In this document: piece by piece, positions 31,976-41,326 of the stretch
How positions within the stretch are numbered: position 1 is the stretch's first letter
How the letters are laid out: each line of letters starts with the position of its first letter
Source of the DNA: DATBGS01 sp036557885
GTDB taxonomy: Bacteria; Chloroflexota; Ktedonobacteria; Ktedonobacterales; DATBGS01
Direction of reading: 5' to 3'
Length of the DNA: 64,000 bases
NCBI GenBank assembly: GCA_036557885.1
Contig: DATBGS010000010.1
Coordinates: 116,823-180,822, forward strand
Program-made: the position numbers and the translations under genes
Notes under the pieces: generated by a model
Told to the model about the DNA's origin: nothing
The model's database searches: none
What the model saw: the letters and a program-made list of their open reading frames with translations, nothing else

Positions 31976-33898
31976 TCAATCCGCTGGTGGGAGCGTCAGC
32001 GGCAAGGTGAACCAGAACGTAGACCCCTTTCTGGGCGCACTCTCAACGCCCACCTGCCCTTCGTGGCGCTCAATAATAGTCTGGCAAATGTGCAACCCCA
32101 ACCCAAGGCCAACTCCAGAGCCGCTCATCACCTCGATGCCCGGCACGCGATGAAATTGCTCCCAGATGTGTGCCTGCTCCTCCATAGACAACCCTGGTCC
32201 CTCATCGCGCACCCATACCCGCACCTGCTGGTAATCTGCTTCCACGCCCACAACGACTGGGCAATTCTCGGATGAATATTTCAGCGCGTTGGTCAAATAG
32301 TTGGTCACCACCTGCCCAAGTCGGCCAGGGTCGGCATAGATGAGCAGGTGGGGGTCTGGTGGAAGCTGGAGGAGAATCACACGATTTGGCGTGGCCTGCC
32401 GCTGCTCCTCGACAGCTTCTGAGACGACAAGCCCCAGATCAGTCCATTCCCGGCGTAATTCTAACCTGTCGGCTCGAATGCGCGAAACATCCAACAGATC
32501 ACTCACCAGACGGTCCAGTTGCGCTACCTGGCGTTCGGCGCGAGTCAGATGCTCCAGAAACGGTTTAAACTGGTCTGCCGCCTCCCCGCAGCGTTGAATC
32601 ATCTGATGGCCGCGCTTCGCCCCCAGTTGCAGGCAGAGTTTCATACTGGTCAACGGGGTTTTGAGTTCGTGGCTGGCAATGCCTAAGAATGTATTCATGC
32701 GTTGGTTCGCCTCGTGCATCGCCAGCAATTCGTTGGCTTTCGCTGAAAGCGAGAAGCGGCGCAGGCGCTCATTTTCGAGGAGGGTAATCTCCTGGCGGGC
32801 AAGCACAAGTACGAGCAAACCAAAGGCGACCAGGCAAGGGACAAGCGGATTGTGAAAGTTGAACGGCACCAGAACGGCACAGATGACGATGACAAAGCTC
32901 ACGAGTAGTGCTGCCAGGGAAGGGAGCAGCACCCGAAAGCTTTCGATCACGTCTTGCCCTCGTCCGGTGGATTGGGACGTGATCGTTTCGATTGGCGGCG
33001 CCTGGTCCTCTGTGGGAGCGCGTTGGGTCAGACGAAGTTGAACCAGCGCCGCCAGAGGCACAAACATATAAAAGGAAATCCAGAACAGATCGGGAGGATT
33101 GCCCGTTTTGTAGACCGGGCTGAAATACAACAGGAGCGCAGCCACCCAGATGTCCGCGAGCGCTAAACAGACCACAGCGAGAATCAGGAAGCGGAGTGCA
33201 GCCGATTCAGCCTGGCGGAGATTTTGGCGAGTCAACGCCATGAGCAGGCCAAATAACACCGCCAGATCGCCGATAGGATAGGCCAGGTTCACGAATTTTC
33301 CCAGCGCTGATGCCGTACTGCTCCTGAAAATGGGGTCAAGGATGAAATACCAGGTGAGGGCCGTTGCAGCGCCCATCCAGAGCAAGCAATCCAGGATGGC
33401 TTTTACACGTGGTCCCCAAGGGCGGATATGTGGCAGCAAGACCACCGCCAGGAAAAAGAAGGGGTATTGCAGCACAAAGAACAGGTCAGGAAACGAAGGG
33501 AAGGGAACATGCCCCGGATACACAAACAGGTCTTCGATTGACCACAAGCTCCGTGCAATGATGTAGGAGAGCAGCGCCATGCTCAACATCCACCAGGAAA
33601 TTGCCCCTGGTCGCCGCGTGCGGGTGAACCACCAACTCACAAAGACGACAACCCCCAGTTCTGGATAGGCCAGAACAGCGCGGAGCCAGTCAGTAACCGT
33701 TGCCGTCCAGGATGGTTGAAGCAGAGTGACTGTGAGCTGGTAGAGTTCGATCAACCCGACAATGAGAAAGGCGATTAGCAGCACAGGGTCACGCAGCAGC
33801 GGCTTTAACGGGTTGAGGCGGGCGGCAAAAGACTGAGGGGTGATGGTCTGCAAGCGCAACTCATCACCAGACCATACCTGACCGAAATTATAAATCAT
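31976..33898 (-). CDS. Orphan membrane sensor histidine kinase
   Basis: A 640-aa kinase. Residues about 35-385 contain around ten hydrophobic helices arranged like a 7TM-type or MASE-like sensor, with no obvious extracellular ligand domain. The HisKA domain shows the phospho-acceptor His in FLGIASHELKTPLTSMKL. The HATPase domain shows the N box NYLTNALKYSSEN, G1 DEGPGLS and G2 GVGLGLGLHI. No response regulator is adjacent. The single-domain regulator at 9.7 kb is the only receiver in the window. GGAGCC lies upstream of the ATG. A repeat element follows the stop by 7 nt. Confidence 0.92.
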   Translation of the reverse strand: MIYNFGQVWSGDELRLQTITPQSFAARLNPLKPLLRDPVLLIAFLIVGLIELYQLTVTLLQPSWTATVTDWLRAVLAYPELGVVVFVSWWFTRTRRPGAISWWMLSMALLSYIIARSLWSIEDLFVYPGHVPFPSFPDLFFVLQYPFFFLAVVLLPHIRPWGPRVKAILDCLLWMGAATALTWYFILDPIFRSSTASALGKFVNLAYPIGDLAVLFGLLMALTRQNLRQAESAALRFLILAVVCLALADIWVAALLLYFSPVYKTGNPPDLFWISFYMFVPLAALVQLRLTQRAPTEDQAPPIETITSQSTGRGQDVIESFRVLLPSLAALLVSFVIVICAVLVPFNFHNPLVPCLVAFGLLVLVLARQEITLLENERLRRFSLSAKANELLAMHEANQRMNTFLGIASHELKTPLTSMKLCLQLGAKRGHQMIQRCGEAADQFKPFLEHLTRAERQVAQLDRLVSDLLDVSRIRADRLELRREWTDLGLVVSEAVEEQRQATPNRVILLQLPPDPHLLIYADPGRLGQVVTNYLTNALKYSSENCPVVVGVEADYQQVRVWVRDEGPGLSMEEQAHIWEQFHRVPGIEVMSGSGVGLGLGLHICQTIIERHEGQVGVESAPRKGSTFWFTLPLTLPPAD

Positions 33899-34113
33899 GT
33901 AGGCTCCATACTAGTCAGGGAGGCATGATCTTACGGATGAGGAATAAGAGGCCCGTGTTACGGTTGTCTCAACGCCCAAAGACGCTCAAGTATACAGAGG
34001 TTAACCACTGCGGAATTATTAGCGAGATTTGTATCAGATTTTCAGAGCAAAGTCAAGTAGAACTTGAGACTCAGCCGTTATGTGCTGCAAGCTCGCTAGG
34101 GCGCCTGACGAAA

Positions 34114-34135
34114 CCCTTCTGTCTTAGGGTGCCGG
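34114..34135 (-). repeat. Partial copy of dispersed repeat
   Basis: Contains CTTCTGTCTTAGGGTGCCGG, matching (one insertion apart) the inner segment of the elements at 31.9, 41.4 and 63.6 kb, in reverse orientation. It lies in the 254-nt gap between the histidine kinase start and the glycosylase stop. The rest of that gap shows nothing else I can support. Confidence 0.6.
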
Positions 34136-34152
34136 GGAACGTGCCGCTGCCA

Positions 34153-35100
34153 TCAGGTCGTAGCGCTCCCCTGGACAAGGCTGTGCAGCAGCAGCGTCTG
34201 CGCCACGTTTGCTGATGCGCCCCAATGGGCTGTTGTCTGGCGCACCGTTTCCTCTGGCGGGAGCTTTGTCCCCAGGTAGGCCAGACCAATAACTTTGCGC
34301 ACGCCCAGGTCGCCCGCCACCACACAGGGACGCCCCAACGTCCGCGCCAGAATCCATTCTGCTGTCCAGCGGCCAATGCCCCTGAGCGTGGTCAGTTGGC
34401 TAATCACCTCTTCATCTGGCAGCGCGGTGAGAGCCTCCAGGCTGAGTCGCCCGCTGGCAATTGCTTCAGCCGCGCAGATGATGTATTCCGCCTTGCGGTT
34501 GGTGAATTGCAAGGCGCGAATTTCGGCCACTGTTGCGCCAGCCAGTCGCTCCTGCTTCAGGCTGTAGACGAAATGTTCTCCAAAAGTGTGCTTTTCCCCA
34601 AATGCCTCGGCCAGGCGTCTGCGCGTCGTGGTGGCCCAGCGCAAGTTCACTTGCTGCGCGCTGATGCAGCGCACCAGCGCCCCAAGCAGATCAAACTGGC
34701 GCACAGTGCGCAGCCCTGGATAGCGGGCATCCAACTGCGCCACAATGGGGTCGCGTGCCAATAAGTCGGCAAACTCTGCTGGGGCCGCGACAAACGTTGC
34801 CATAATGGTTTTCTCGATCACCTGGCGCTGTGGCTCCTGTTCCAGCGTCACATGCAGCACCGGTGCCTCTCTTGTGCCTCCAGGCCGACACACATAGGCG
34901 ATGGTTTGTCCTTCAGTTATCAATGTGCGTATCAGGTGCGTGCCGTCCCAGCGATCAAGCAGATCATCGCCATTGCTGCGCAAAAACTCCAGCGAAAGCG
35001 GCATATCAATTGGCCCAGGCAGCGCGACGCTAAATTCGATCAGTGCTGACGTGGTTGTGGCGCTGCCTGGGAGGGAAGAAGGATTGCTGGAAAGGTTCAC
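34153..35100 (-). CDS. alkA: DNA-3-methyladenine glycosylase II (AlkA-like)
   Basis: A 315-aa HhH-GPD base-excision glycosylase. The C-terminal half carries the helix-hairpin-helix and catalytic aspartate: LTTLRGIGRWTAEWILARTL then VVAGDLGVRKVIGL. CISAQQVNLRWATTTRRRLAEAFGE is the typical preceding helix. The N-terminal about 140 residues form an AlkA_N-like domain. It would excise alkylated purines. GTG at 35100 has AGGAG eight nt upstream. A longer frame to 35193 would overlap the PfkB gene and lacks similarity. It starts 11 nt after the sugar-kinase stop, so the two are in one operon. Confidence 0.9.
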   Translation of the reverse strand: MNLSSNPSSLPGSATTTSALIEFSVALPGPIDMPLSLEFLRSNGDDLLDRWDGTHLIRTLITEGQTIAYVCRPGGTREAPVLHVTLEQEPQRQVIEKTIMATFVAAPAEFADLLARDPIVAQLDARYPGLRTVRQFDLLGALVRCISAQQVNLRWATTTRRRLAEAFGEKHTFGEHFVYSLKQERLAGATVAEIRALQFTNRKAEYIICAAEAIASGRLSLEALTALPDEEVISQLTTLRGIGRWTAEWILARTLGRPCVVAGDLGVRKVIGLAYLGTKLPPEETVRQTTAHWGASANVAQTLLLHSLVQGSATT

Positions 35101-35111
35101 GGTGCTTGCTC

Positions 35112-36038
35112 CTATGGCATGGTGGCGAGCGTATTCTGTAACGCGGCAATGTTCTCGGCATCTGAGCGTTGTTCGGTATGCAGCGTCCCACAAAAGCTTG
35201 CCAGCCGCGCTGCGTAATTATCATCTCGTCCGGCGACAAGGCACGCCAGCAGCGCGGCTGTGTAGGCATCGCCAGCGCCTGTGGTGTTGATGGCCTGGGT
35301 GGAAGGAGGTACAATTTCGATACCTCCGCCCGACGCCCAAAAAACCTGCGCGCCTTTTGCGCCGCGTTTCAGATGCACGCAGCCCGCCCCAAGCTCCAGC
35401 GCGGCCCGCGCCCGCCTGGAAGAGGACTTTTCCTGAAAAAAGAGATGCTGCCACTCTTCATCATTGCCAATGGCAACGCGCGCCTTGCTGACCAGCCGCA
35501 GCACCAGCTTGCGCTCCATCTGGTGAATCAGCGGCGCCAGATCAAAAACCAGCAGCGCGCCCTTCGCTGCCAATGCTTCGCATGGTTCGACAATATCACG
35601 AAGCGCATCCCCAACCAGCAGCGTGTAGGCGGAAAGATAGAACAGTGCGGATTTTGAGGGTAGTGTACGTTTGGGCAGATCGGGCGGCACATAGCTCATC
35701 ATCGCCTTTTCGCCATCAGGCAGCGCCAGCACATAGACTTCCGCGCCCTGCTCCACGAAGGTAGAGCCAGTAAGATCGCAAAATGCCAGCTCAGCAGCGG
35801 CTTTGCTATCCAGCGTTGCCCAGACGCGAATGGTTGGCGGTGTTGTCGGATAAAACCCCGCCTGCTCCAGCAGATGCAGCCAGCGCGCCACATGCCCGGC
35901 TGTGCCACCCAGCCGACGCTGGCGACTGGTGGCCCGCGCTTCGGCGGTTGGAGCGGGGAGGTGTGGCACTATGAGATGGGTATCCCACACGACATCCCCA
36001 ACAAGATCAATGGTGTGGATGGGAATCTGGCCTGGCAT
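35112..36038 (-). CDS. PfkB-family sugar/nucleoside kinase
   Basis: A 308-aa ribokinase-fold protein. GGTAGHVARWLHLLEQAG is the N-terminal substrate region. VHLKRGAKGAQVFW and INTTGAGDAYTAALLACLVAG form the C-terminal signature, with GAGD supplying the catalytic aspartate. The substrate is not apparent. ATG at 36038 matches the family start; the frame is open up to 36128 through a palindrome but lacks similarity there. It is co-transcribed with alkA downstream. Confidence 0.88.
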   Translation of the reverse strand: MPGQIPIHTIDLVGDVVWDTHLIVPHLPAPTAEARATSRQRRLGGTAGHVARWLHLLEQAGFYPTTPPTIRVWATLDSKAAAELAFCDLTGSTFVEQGAEVYVLALPDGEKAMMSYVPPDLPKRTLPSKSALFYLSAYTLLVGDALRDIVEPCEALAAKGALLVFDLAPLIHQMERKLVLRLVSKARVAIGNDEEWQHLFFQEKSSSRRARAALELGAGCVHLKRGAKGAQVFWASGGGIEIVPPSTQAINTTGAGDAYTAALLACLVAGRDDNYAARLASFCGTLHTEQRSDAENIAALQNTLATMP

Positions 36039-36095
36039 GTTCAATCCCGCGCTTACAAAAGAAAACGCACAATGCCAGGCAATTATAGCACATCG

Positions 36096-36142
36096 GAAAC
36101 TCTGTTCTAGTGCTGGCTGAGCCAGCACTAGAACAGAGTTTC
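36096..36142. repeat. 47-bp near-perfect palindrome
   Basis: Two 23-bp arms (36096-36118 and 36120-36142, core GTGCTGGCT-G-AGCCAGCAC) are exact complements around a single base. The right arm overlaps the last codon/stop of the penicillin-binding protein gene. There is no T-tract, so it may be a rho-independent-like stop with weak tail, an mRNA-stabilising hairpin, or a protein site. Confidence 0.8.
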
Positions 36143-38525
36143 ACGACTCGCCCACGATGATGCCATTGGGGGGCACAGTGCCGGGGAGATACCAATCGGT
36201 GCTGGTCACGCCGTCCGGGTAGCTGACGGTGGCGTGAATCAAGCCGTGTGGCAAGAAAAAGCTGTATACAGGATGCCCCTGTTCGGCAGCCAGCATTGCA
36301 TCGTGCCAGATCGGTGCGGCCCCATCAATGCCGCTGACGTTGATCATTGGGGAGCCATCGTTGTTCCCAGTCCAGACGCCCAGCACGTAATCTGTCGTAT
36401 AGCCAACAGCCCAGTTGTCTTTGAAATCCTGGGTGGTGCCTGTCTTGGCAGCCGCAGGCCGTACCACACCCGTATTTCCTCGTTTGCACTCAGAGCTATA
36501 CGGGCGCCCGTTGTAGAGCATCAATGGGCTGCATACCCCAAACTCGTCTTGCCGCGCTTGATCATCCGAAAGCACATTCGTGATCAGCCCCGCCACCTGT
36601 GGGCTGATCACTTGCTGGCCCTCTGGCTGCTGATGCTGGTAGATCACCTGTCCTTGCTGATTGGTGATGCTGGTTATCGCGTAGGGTGGCACGCGCACCC
36701 CACCATCGGCAAACACCCCATAGGCCGAGGTTTCGTCAATCAGACGAATGCCCAGACCACCCAGGACCATTGAGGGGCCAGGCGTCCCCGTGTAGCCAGT
36801 AATGCCCATATTTTCGGCGGTGGTCAGCGAATCCTGAATGCCCGCAAACATAATTGTTCGCACGGCTGGCACATTAATGGAGTTCTGGAGCGCGTGGCGA
36901 ATGGTCATCTCGCCGTGAAATTTGCCGTCGTAATTTTGCGGTGAATAGGTTGGCTCGTCGCTGCCCGGCGGCAGCGTGATGGTCAGCGGCGTATCGCTGA
37001 TGGCGGTGCCTGGGGACCAGCCCTTTTCAAACGCGGTGGCATAGACAAAGGGCTTGAACGACGAACCTGGCTGGCGAAATGCCTGCGTTGCCACATCAAA
37101 TTGCCCATCAATGGCGGTGTTGTTGTAGTCAATGCTCCCCAGCAGCGTCAGAATCGCCCCCGTATGATAATCTATCAGCACCTCGGCGGCATTGCTGACA
37201 TGGTGCGCACGCGCCAACTGCTGAATGTGCTGGCGCGCAATCTGAAGAATCTGGTTTTGCAATCCCACGTCAAGCGTCGTGGTGATGCTCAGCCCAGAGC
37301 GGCTCAGCGCATCGGTCTGAATCGTTCCGTTGTTGATCAGCGTTTGCAGTTCTTGCAGCACATACCGAGAAAAATTCGGAGCCAGATCAGGTGGCGCGGC
37401 TGGATGAAAGAACTCAGCTTGCGCGGTTTCGTCTTCTGCCTGCTGCGCCTGTTCTGGAGTAATATAACCTTGATTCACCATCTCGTTCAACACAGCTTGC
37501 TGGCGCGCCAGCGCGCCCGTTGGATTCACCAGTGGATCAAGCGCGTTGGGTGATTTTGGCAGGCCAGCTAGCACCGAGGCTTGCGCCAGATCAAGCTGTG
37601 AGGCTGCCGGGCGTCCTGGTTGATCTATCAGGCCAAAATACACATGGGCGGCTGCATCAATCCCGTAGGCTTGCTCACCGTAATAAATCGTATTGAGATA
37701 GAGGTTCAAAATATCCGCTTTAGACATCTGGTGTGTCAGGCCAAGTGCCAGAATCATCTCGCGCAGTTTGCGATCAAGCGTAACCTGTGGGCCAAGCAGC
37801 ACGTTTTTGATCAACTGCTGGGTGATGGTGCTGGCGCCAGAAACGATGTGTCCGCTGCGCAAGTCGTCAGCGGCGGCGCGCACCACCGCCGCAAAGTCCA
37901 CACCTTGGTTGGTCCAGAAATCTTTATCTTCAATCGCAATTGTTGCATTGATCAGGTTTTGGGCAATCTGGCTCAGTTTTATCGTGGTTTGCGAACCCTG
38001 ATCAGCCAGTTCATAGATCAGGTTGCCTTGCGCGTCGTAGATTTTGAGGCTGTCGTTGGGCACTGCGTTGGCAATGTTCGCCAGTGTGCCCTGCTCTGCG
38101 ATATAGTAAAACCAGGCGGCACCAAGTAACCCACCAACCGTAACAACGAGCAGGAGCGAGGGAACAACAACACCAAAAATAACACCCGCCATCAGGCGAC
38201 GGCTTCTTCTGGTGGCTTGCTGACGATGTTGGCGTATCTTCGTGCGTTTCCAGCGAGAGCGGCGTATCAGCCTGAGCCTGCTCACCCGCCGCATCGGTTT
38301 GAGGGATGTGGGCCTGGCCTGAACTTTGCGCGCGCGTGGTGCTCTGTTGGTATTTCTTGCTGCGCTCTCTGATGCGGGCGCTTCTTGATCAGGTAGGAGC
38401 ACACGTTTTATTTCAAGTTCCAGAACCCGCAATACATCTGCTTCTGGGATGCAGCGGGCCGAGGGCGTGTCAGATGGGTCTTGTTCTTCTGGTGACAAGT
38501 GTCGCGGTGGGGAATAGAGCGCCAT
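36141..38525 (-). CDS. Class A penicillin-binding protein (glycosyltransferase + transpeptidase)
   Basis: A 794-aa bifunctional peptidoglycan synthase. The cytoplasmic N-terminus (about 120 residues) is strongly basic, followed by one membrane helix (VIFGVVVPSLLLVVTVGGLLG). The GT51 domain has AIEDKDFWTNQGVDF with the catalytic Glu, then GASTITQQLIKNV and LNLYLNTIYYGEQAYGI. The histidine common in EDxxFxxHxG is Asn here. The transpeptidase has the SxxK serine in PGSSFKPFVYA, SxN in ALQNSINVPAV, and KTGTTQDFKDNW. ATG 38525 has AGGAG ten nt upstream; the 105 codons open before it are not protein-like. It builds the cell wall outside the membrane. Confidence 0.94.
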   Translation of the reverse strand: MALYSPPRHLSPEEQDPSDTPSARCIPEADVLRVLELEIKRVLLPDQEAPASESAARNTNRAPRARKVQARPTSLKPMRRVSRLRLIRRSRWKRTKIRQHRQQATRRSRRLMAGVIFGVVVPSLLLVVTVGGLLGAAWFYYIAEQGTLANIANAVPNDSLKIYDAQGNLIYELADQGSQTTIKLSQIAQNLINATIAIEDKDFWTNQGVDFAAVVRAAADDLRSGHIVSGASTITQQLIKNVLLGPQVTLDRKLREMILALGLTHQMSKADILNLYLNTIYYGEQAYGIDAAAHVYFGLIDQPGRPAASQLDLAQASVLAGLPKSPNALDPLVNPTGALARQQAVLNEMVNQGYITPEQAQQAEDETAQAEFFHPAAPPDLAPNFSRYVLQELQTLINNGTIQTDALSRSGLSITTTLDVGLQNQILQIARQHIQQLARAHHVSNAAEVLIDYHTGAILTLLGSIDYNNTAIDGQFDVATQAFRQPGSSFKPFVYATAFEKGWSPGTAISDTPLTITLPPGSDEPTYSPQNYDGKFHGEMTIRHALQNSINVPAVRTIMFAGIQDSLTTAENMGITGYTGTPGPSMVLGGLGIRLIDETSAYGVFADGGVRVPPYAITSITNQQGQVIYQHQQPEGQQVISPQVAGLITNVLSDDQARQDEFGVCSPLMLYNGRPYSSECKRGNTGVVRPAAAKTGTTQDFKDNWAVGYTTDYVLGVWTGNNDGSPMINVSGIDGAAPIWHDAMLAAEQGHPVYSFFLPHGLIHATVSYPDGVTSTDWYLPGTVPPNGIIVGES

Positions 38526-38708
38526 AGAAAGAATTCTCCTGCGAGTGAGCTTCTCATTGTTTTTAGAACAGAGTGATTTAAAAGTATTTATTGGCAAACA
38601 CCGTAGTAGCCGACCTAAAGAGCAATAGAGTGGCGTAGCAATGCGGTCTGCTGTTGCATAGCCTGTGCCAGCAGAACTGCGGGAAGCAGCCGGGAGAAGA
38701 AGAACGGT

Positions 38709-39632
38709 ATGCGTATCCAACGTCTGGCGCGAGAAAACCAGTCCATGCAAGGACCAGCCAAACGCGCCTGGTATCAGCGCAACAGCCCGACCCATCTGGA
38801 GGCCATTCGCACGCTCATCTTGGAGGCGCTGACCAGACAAGGGCCAGGCCAGCTTGCGCGGGTGGCAATTCTGGGGGCGGGCGCCTGCACCGAACTGCCG
38901 CTAGAAGAAATTGCTCGCCAGGCAGAGGAGGTAGTGCTGGTTGATCTGGATGAGTTCGCGCTGCAACAGGCGCGGCGCCAACTGCCGGGGCAGCTTCAGG
39001 GCCGCGCGCGGCTCGTCATTGCCGATATAACCGGCGGAGTCAGCCAAAATCTCGAACAGAAACTCATGGCTCAGCGCTGGCAGGCGCTCTTAGCGCAGGG
39101 GCAAGCCGCCGTGTTAGAGGCCGCCGCGCGTTGCCTGGAGCGCTGTGAGGTGCCACAGCCCCCAGAACTGGCAGAGCTTCGTCCTGGCCGCTGCAATTTC
39201 GTCATCAGTTCGCTGGTCGTAACGCAGCTTTGGAGCTATCCACTGCTTGACCTGACCGACCTGTTCAACACGTTGCACCCGGCCCTGGCAGGCCAGCAGC
39301 ACCAGCATCCGGCGCCTGGCCCGACCATAGAGCGTTTCAAGGAGCGTATCGCGCAGGGGCATCTGCTCTTGCTGGCGCGGCTGCTGCGTCCAATGGGAAC
39401 CGCCGTGTTGATTGCCGAAGATGAAGGCCGACTGGTGCCGCAAACCGGCCAGGAAGCGCAGCATTTAGACGCGCCGCTGCCGCTGCTCCCCATCAATTTT
39501 AGCCAACTGGTTGAGGGCGTCTTCTCGCCAGTCTCCGCGCCGCGTGGCTGGGAGTGGATTTCTGATCTGCCCAGCGCGGTACGCCCTGGCCGCACCTATC
39601 ATGTCACGGGCTGGGTACTGGCGCCTAAATAA
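38709..39632 (+). CDS. Class I SAM-dependent methyltransferase-like protein
   Basis: A 307-aa protein with a Rossmann SAM-binding start: VAILGAGACTELPLEEIA then VVLVDLDEFALQQARRQL and ARLVIADITGG, matching motifs I and post-I of class I methyltransferases. Later FVISSLVVTQLWSYPLLDL is the motif IV region, and LLLLARLLRPMGTAVLIAED motif VI. A long helical insertion (about 125-170) is unusual. The substrate is unknown. It is divergent from the penicillin-binding protein gene. GGGAGAAG precedes the ATG. Confidence 0.75.
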   Translation: MRIQRLARENQSMQGPAKRAWYQRNSPTHLEAIRTLILEALTRQGPGQLARVAILGAGACTELPLEEIARQAEEVVLVDLDEFALQQARRQLPGQLQGRARLVIADITGGVSQNLEQKLMAQRWQALLAQGQAAVLEAAARCLERCEVPQPPELAELRPGRCNFVISSLVVTQLWSYPLLDLTDLFNTLHPALAGQQHQHPAPGPTIERFKERIAQGHLLLLARLLRPMGTAVLIAEDEGRLVPQTGQEAQHLDAPLPLLPINFSQLVEGVFSPVSAPRGWEWISDLPSAVRPGRTYHVTGWVLAPK

Positions 39633-39653
39633 GGTCTGCCCCAGAAGCGTTCT

Positions 39654-40487
39654 TTAACACAACCGCAGCACGGCTTCCCTTAACCCATGAAGGTGCTCGA
39701 TGCTAGCGCGCAGTTCCTCCTGGCTCTTGCCAGGATGCGCGAGTACGTCCCGTGTAATCTCTGCGAATCCCTCTGGGCACAGGGGCAGCTTCTCGGTAGT
39801 TTTCAGCGCGCCTTTTTCATTGATGCAGTAGCATTCGTTTAGCGCAAAGACCACCTGCACCAGCGCCGCGACACATTGGAACAGCGCCCCGCTCACGTGG
39901 AACACATCGCCGCGCATGGCAGACTTGCGGCTGATGTCCAGCGCAAACCCTGCCTGCCAGAGATAAGTGTCAATCAGGACGCGCTTCAGTGGATGGGGAT
40001 AATTGGTAGTTAGTGCCTTCAGCCCGGCCAGAATACCTTTTGGGTCCATCAACGGCAGGGAGTAATGGACCTCGCCCATATAGATATGTGTATGAAAGCC
40101 GTGAGGGTGCCCTGGCTGAAAATAACACTTTGTTTTTCCTGCGCGGCATTCGTCAATCACCCGCTCCACCAGACCGAGATCGCGGTAAATCCAATCCATG
40201 CGCTGCCCCTCAATCACCAGCCACCCTCCGCCGTTGATCCAAGGCCCCCAACCGCCAAAATCGGTGAGCAGATCAGGCTCGTGGCGGTCATCCAATTCTT
40301 CCGCCAATGCGCGCAACGCGCTGAGCGCTGGAGGGTCGTCAGGGTTATAGTAAATGCCAAGGTCCAGGTCTGAGTCGGGATGCGCGTCCCCGCGTGCCCA
40401 GGAGCCGCCAAGAGCGACAGCCGCCACCCCAGGAATACGCCCAAGACGAGCAGCAATGCGTTCTGCTTCTTTATGAGTAGTTTTCAT
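39654..40487 (-). CDS. Nucleotidyltransferase-domain protein
   Basis: A 277-aa protein with an MNT-type nucleotidyltransferase start: VAAVALGGSWARGDAHPDSDLDLGIYY, giving the GS...DxD metal-binding motif. The C-terminal about 150 residues are helical with conserved-looking YFQPGHPHGFHTHIYMGEVHYSLPL and could bind the substrate, recalling aminoglycoside-type or DUF4037-like nucleotidyltransferases. The target cannot be named. ATG 40487 has GGGGAG upstream; an in-frame GTG at 40520 is an alternative. It converges on the methyltransferase gene. Confidence 0.82.
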   Translation of the reverse strand: MKTTHKEAERIAARLGRIPGVAAVALGGSWARGDAHPDSDLDLGIYYNPDDPPALSALRALAEELDDRHEPDLLTDFGGWGPWINGGGWLVIEGQRMDWIYRDLGLVERVIDECRAGKTKCYFQPGHPHGFHTHIYMGEVHYSLPLMDPKGILAGLKALTTNYPHPLKRVLIDTYLWQAGFALDISRKSAMRGDVFHVSGALFQCVAALVQVVFALNECYCINEKGALKTTEKLPLCPEGFAEITRDVLAHPGKSQEELRASIEHLHGLREAVLRLC

Positions 40488-40600
40488 AGAACAGTGCTCC
40501 CCTGTTGCGTGCTTGCTCACAGCCCGACAAAGGCCATCCTATCTTGAGCATACCCTCTGGGGTAGTAAATTGAGGGTAACTTTCAGTCAAAATTTGGTTA

Positions 40601-41302
40601 TCAGGTGTCCTCTTCCATCGCTGGAACCCTGGCGCCTTTCTCGGCTCCTGCAATAACGACGATGTATTCCCCTTTGAGGGTGGATTTTTTGACCGTTTCC
40701 AGCAATGCGGACAAAGAACTGCGCTGAACCGACTCAAACAGCTTCGTCAGGTCGTTGGCGAGCGCGGCTGGCCGATCACCAAACACCTCCAGCGCATCCG
40801 CCAGAAACGCCGCCAGCCGATAGGGGCTTTCGTAGAAAATCAGCGTGTGCGGAGCATTTTTGTCCACCGCCAGAAAACGCTTGCGCGGGCCAGGCTTGCG
40901 CGGCGGAAACCCCCGAAACGTAAAGCTGTGCACGGCCAACCCGGAAAGCACCACCGCCATGATCAGCGCCGTTGGGCCGGGAATCATCGTCACCGGCACC
41001 TGTGCCTCGATAGCCCGCCGCACCAGCGTAAAGCCAGGATCAGAGATGCCTGGCGTTCCAGCGTTTGTCACCACTGCCACCGATTTCCCTTCGCTCAACA
41101 AGCGCAGGATGCGCTCGCCCGCCTGCTGTTCGTTATATTCGTGAAACGCCATCTGCGGTTTCTTGATCTCGAAATGTTTCAGGAGCAAGCCCGTCTTGCG
41201 CGTATCTTCGCTGGCGACCATATCCACTGCGCGCAGCGTGGTGAGTGCGCGCAGCGTAATATCCTCAAGATTGCCTATGGGCGTGGCGACAAGATAGAGC
41301 AT
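40601..41302 (-). CDS. rsmI: 16S rRNA (cytidine1402-2'-O)-methyltransferase RsmI
   Basis: A 233-aa tetrapyrrole-methylase-fold enzyme that methylates C1402 of 16S rRNA. MLYLVATPIGNLEDITLRAL, ASEDTRKTGLLL, GTPGISDPGF and VTMIPGPTALIMAVVLSGL are diagnostic. The motif usually written SDAGTP is TNAGTP here. It is shorter than common RsmI (about 280 aa), lacking most of the C-terminal extension. The start at 41302 has no ribosome site. A perfect TATAAT lies 6 nt before the ATG, which suggests a leaderless mRNA. Confidence 0.92.
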   Translation of the reverse strand: MLYLVATPIGNLEDITLRALTTLRAVDMVASEDTRKTGLLLKHFEIKKPQMAFHEYNEQQAGERILRLLSEGKSVAVVTNAGTPGISDPGFTLVRRAIEAQVPVTMIPGPTALIMAVVLSGLAVHSFTFRGFPPRKPGPRKRFLAVDKNAPHTLIFYESPYRLAAFLADALEVFGDRPAALANDLTKLFESVQRSSLSALLETVKKSTLKGEYIVVIAGAEKGARVPAMEEDT

Positions 41303-41308
41303 GTGGTC

Positions 41309-41314
41309 ATTATA
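41309..41314 (-). promoter_or_regulatory. -10 element just before rsmI
   Basis: TATAAT on the minus strand, followed by six bases and the rsmI ATG, so transcription should start at or within 1-2 nt of the A of ATG. No consensus -35 is visible 17 nt upstream. Confidence 0.5.
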
Positions 41315-41326
41315 CACTGGGGCGGC

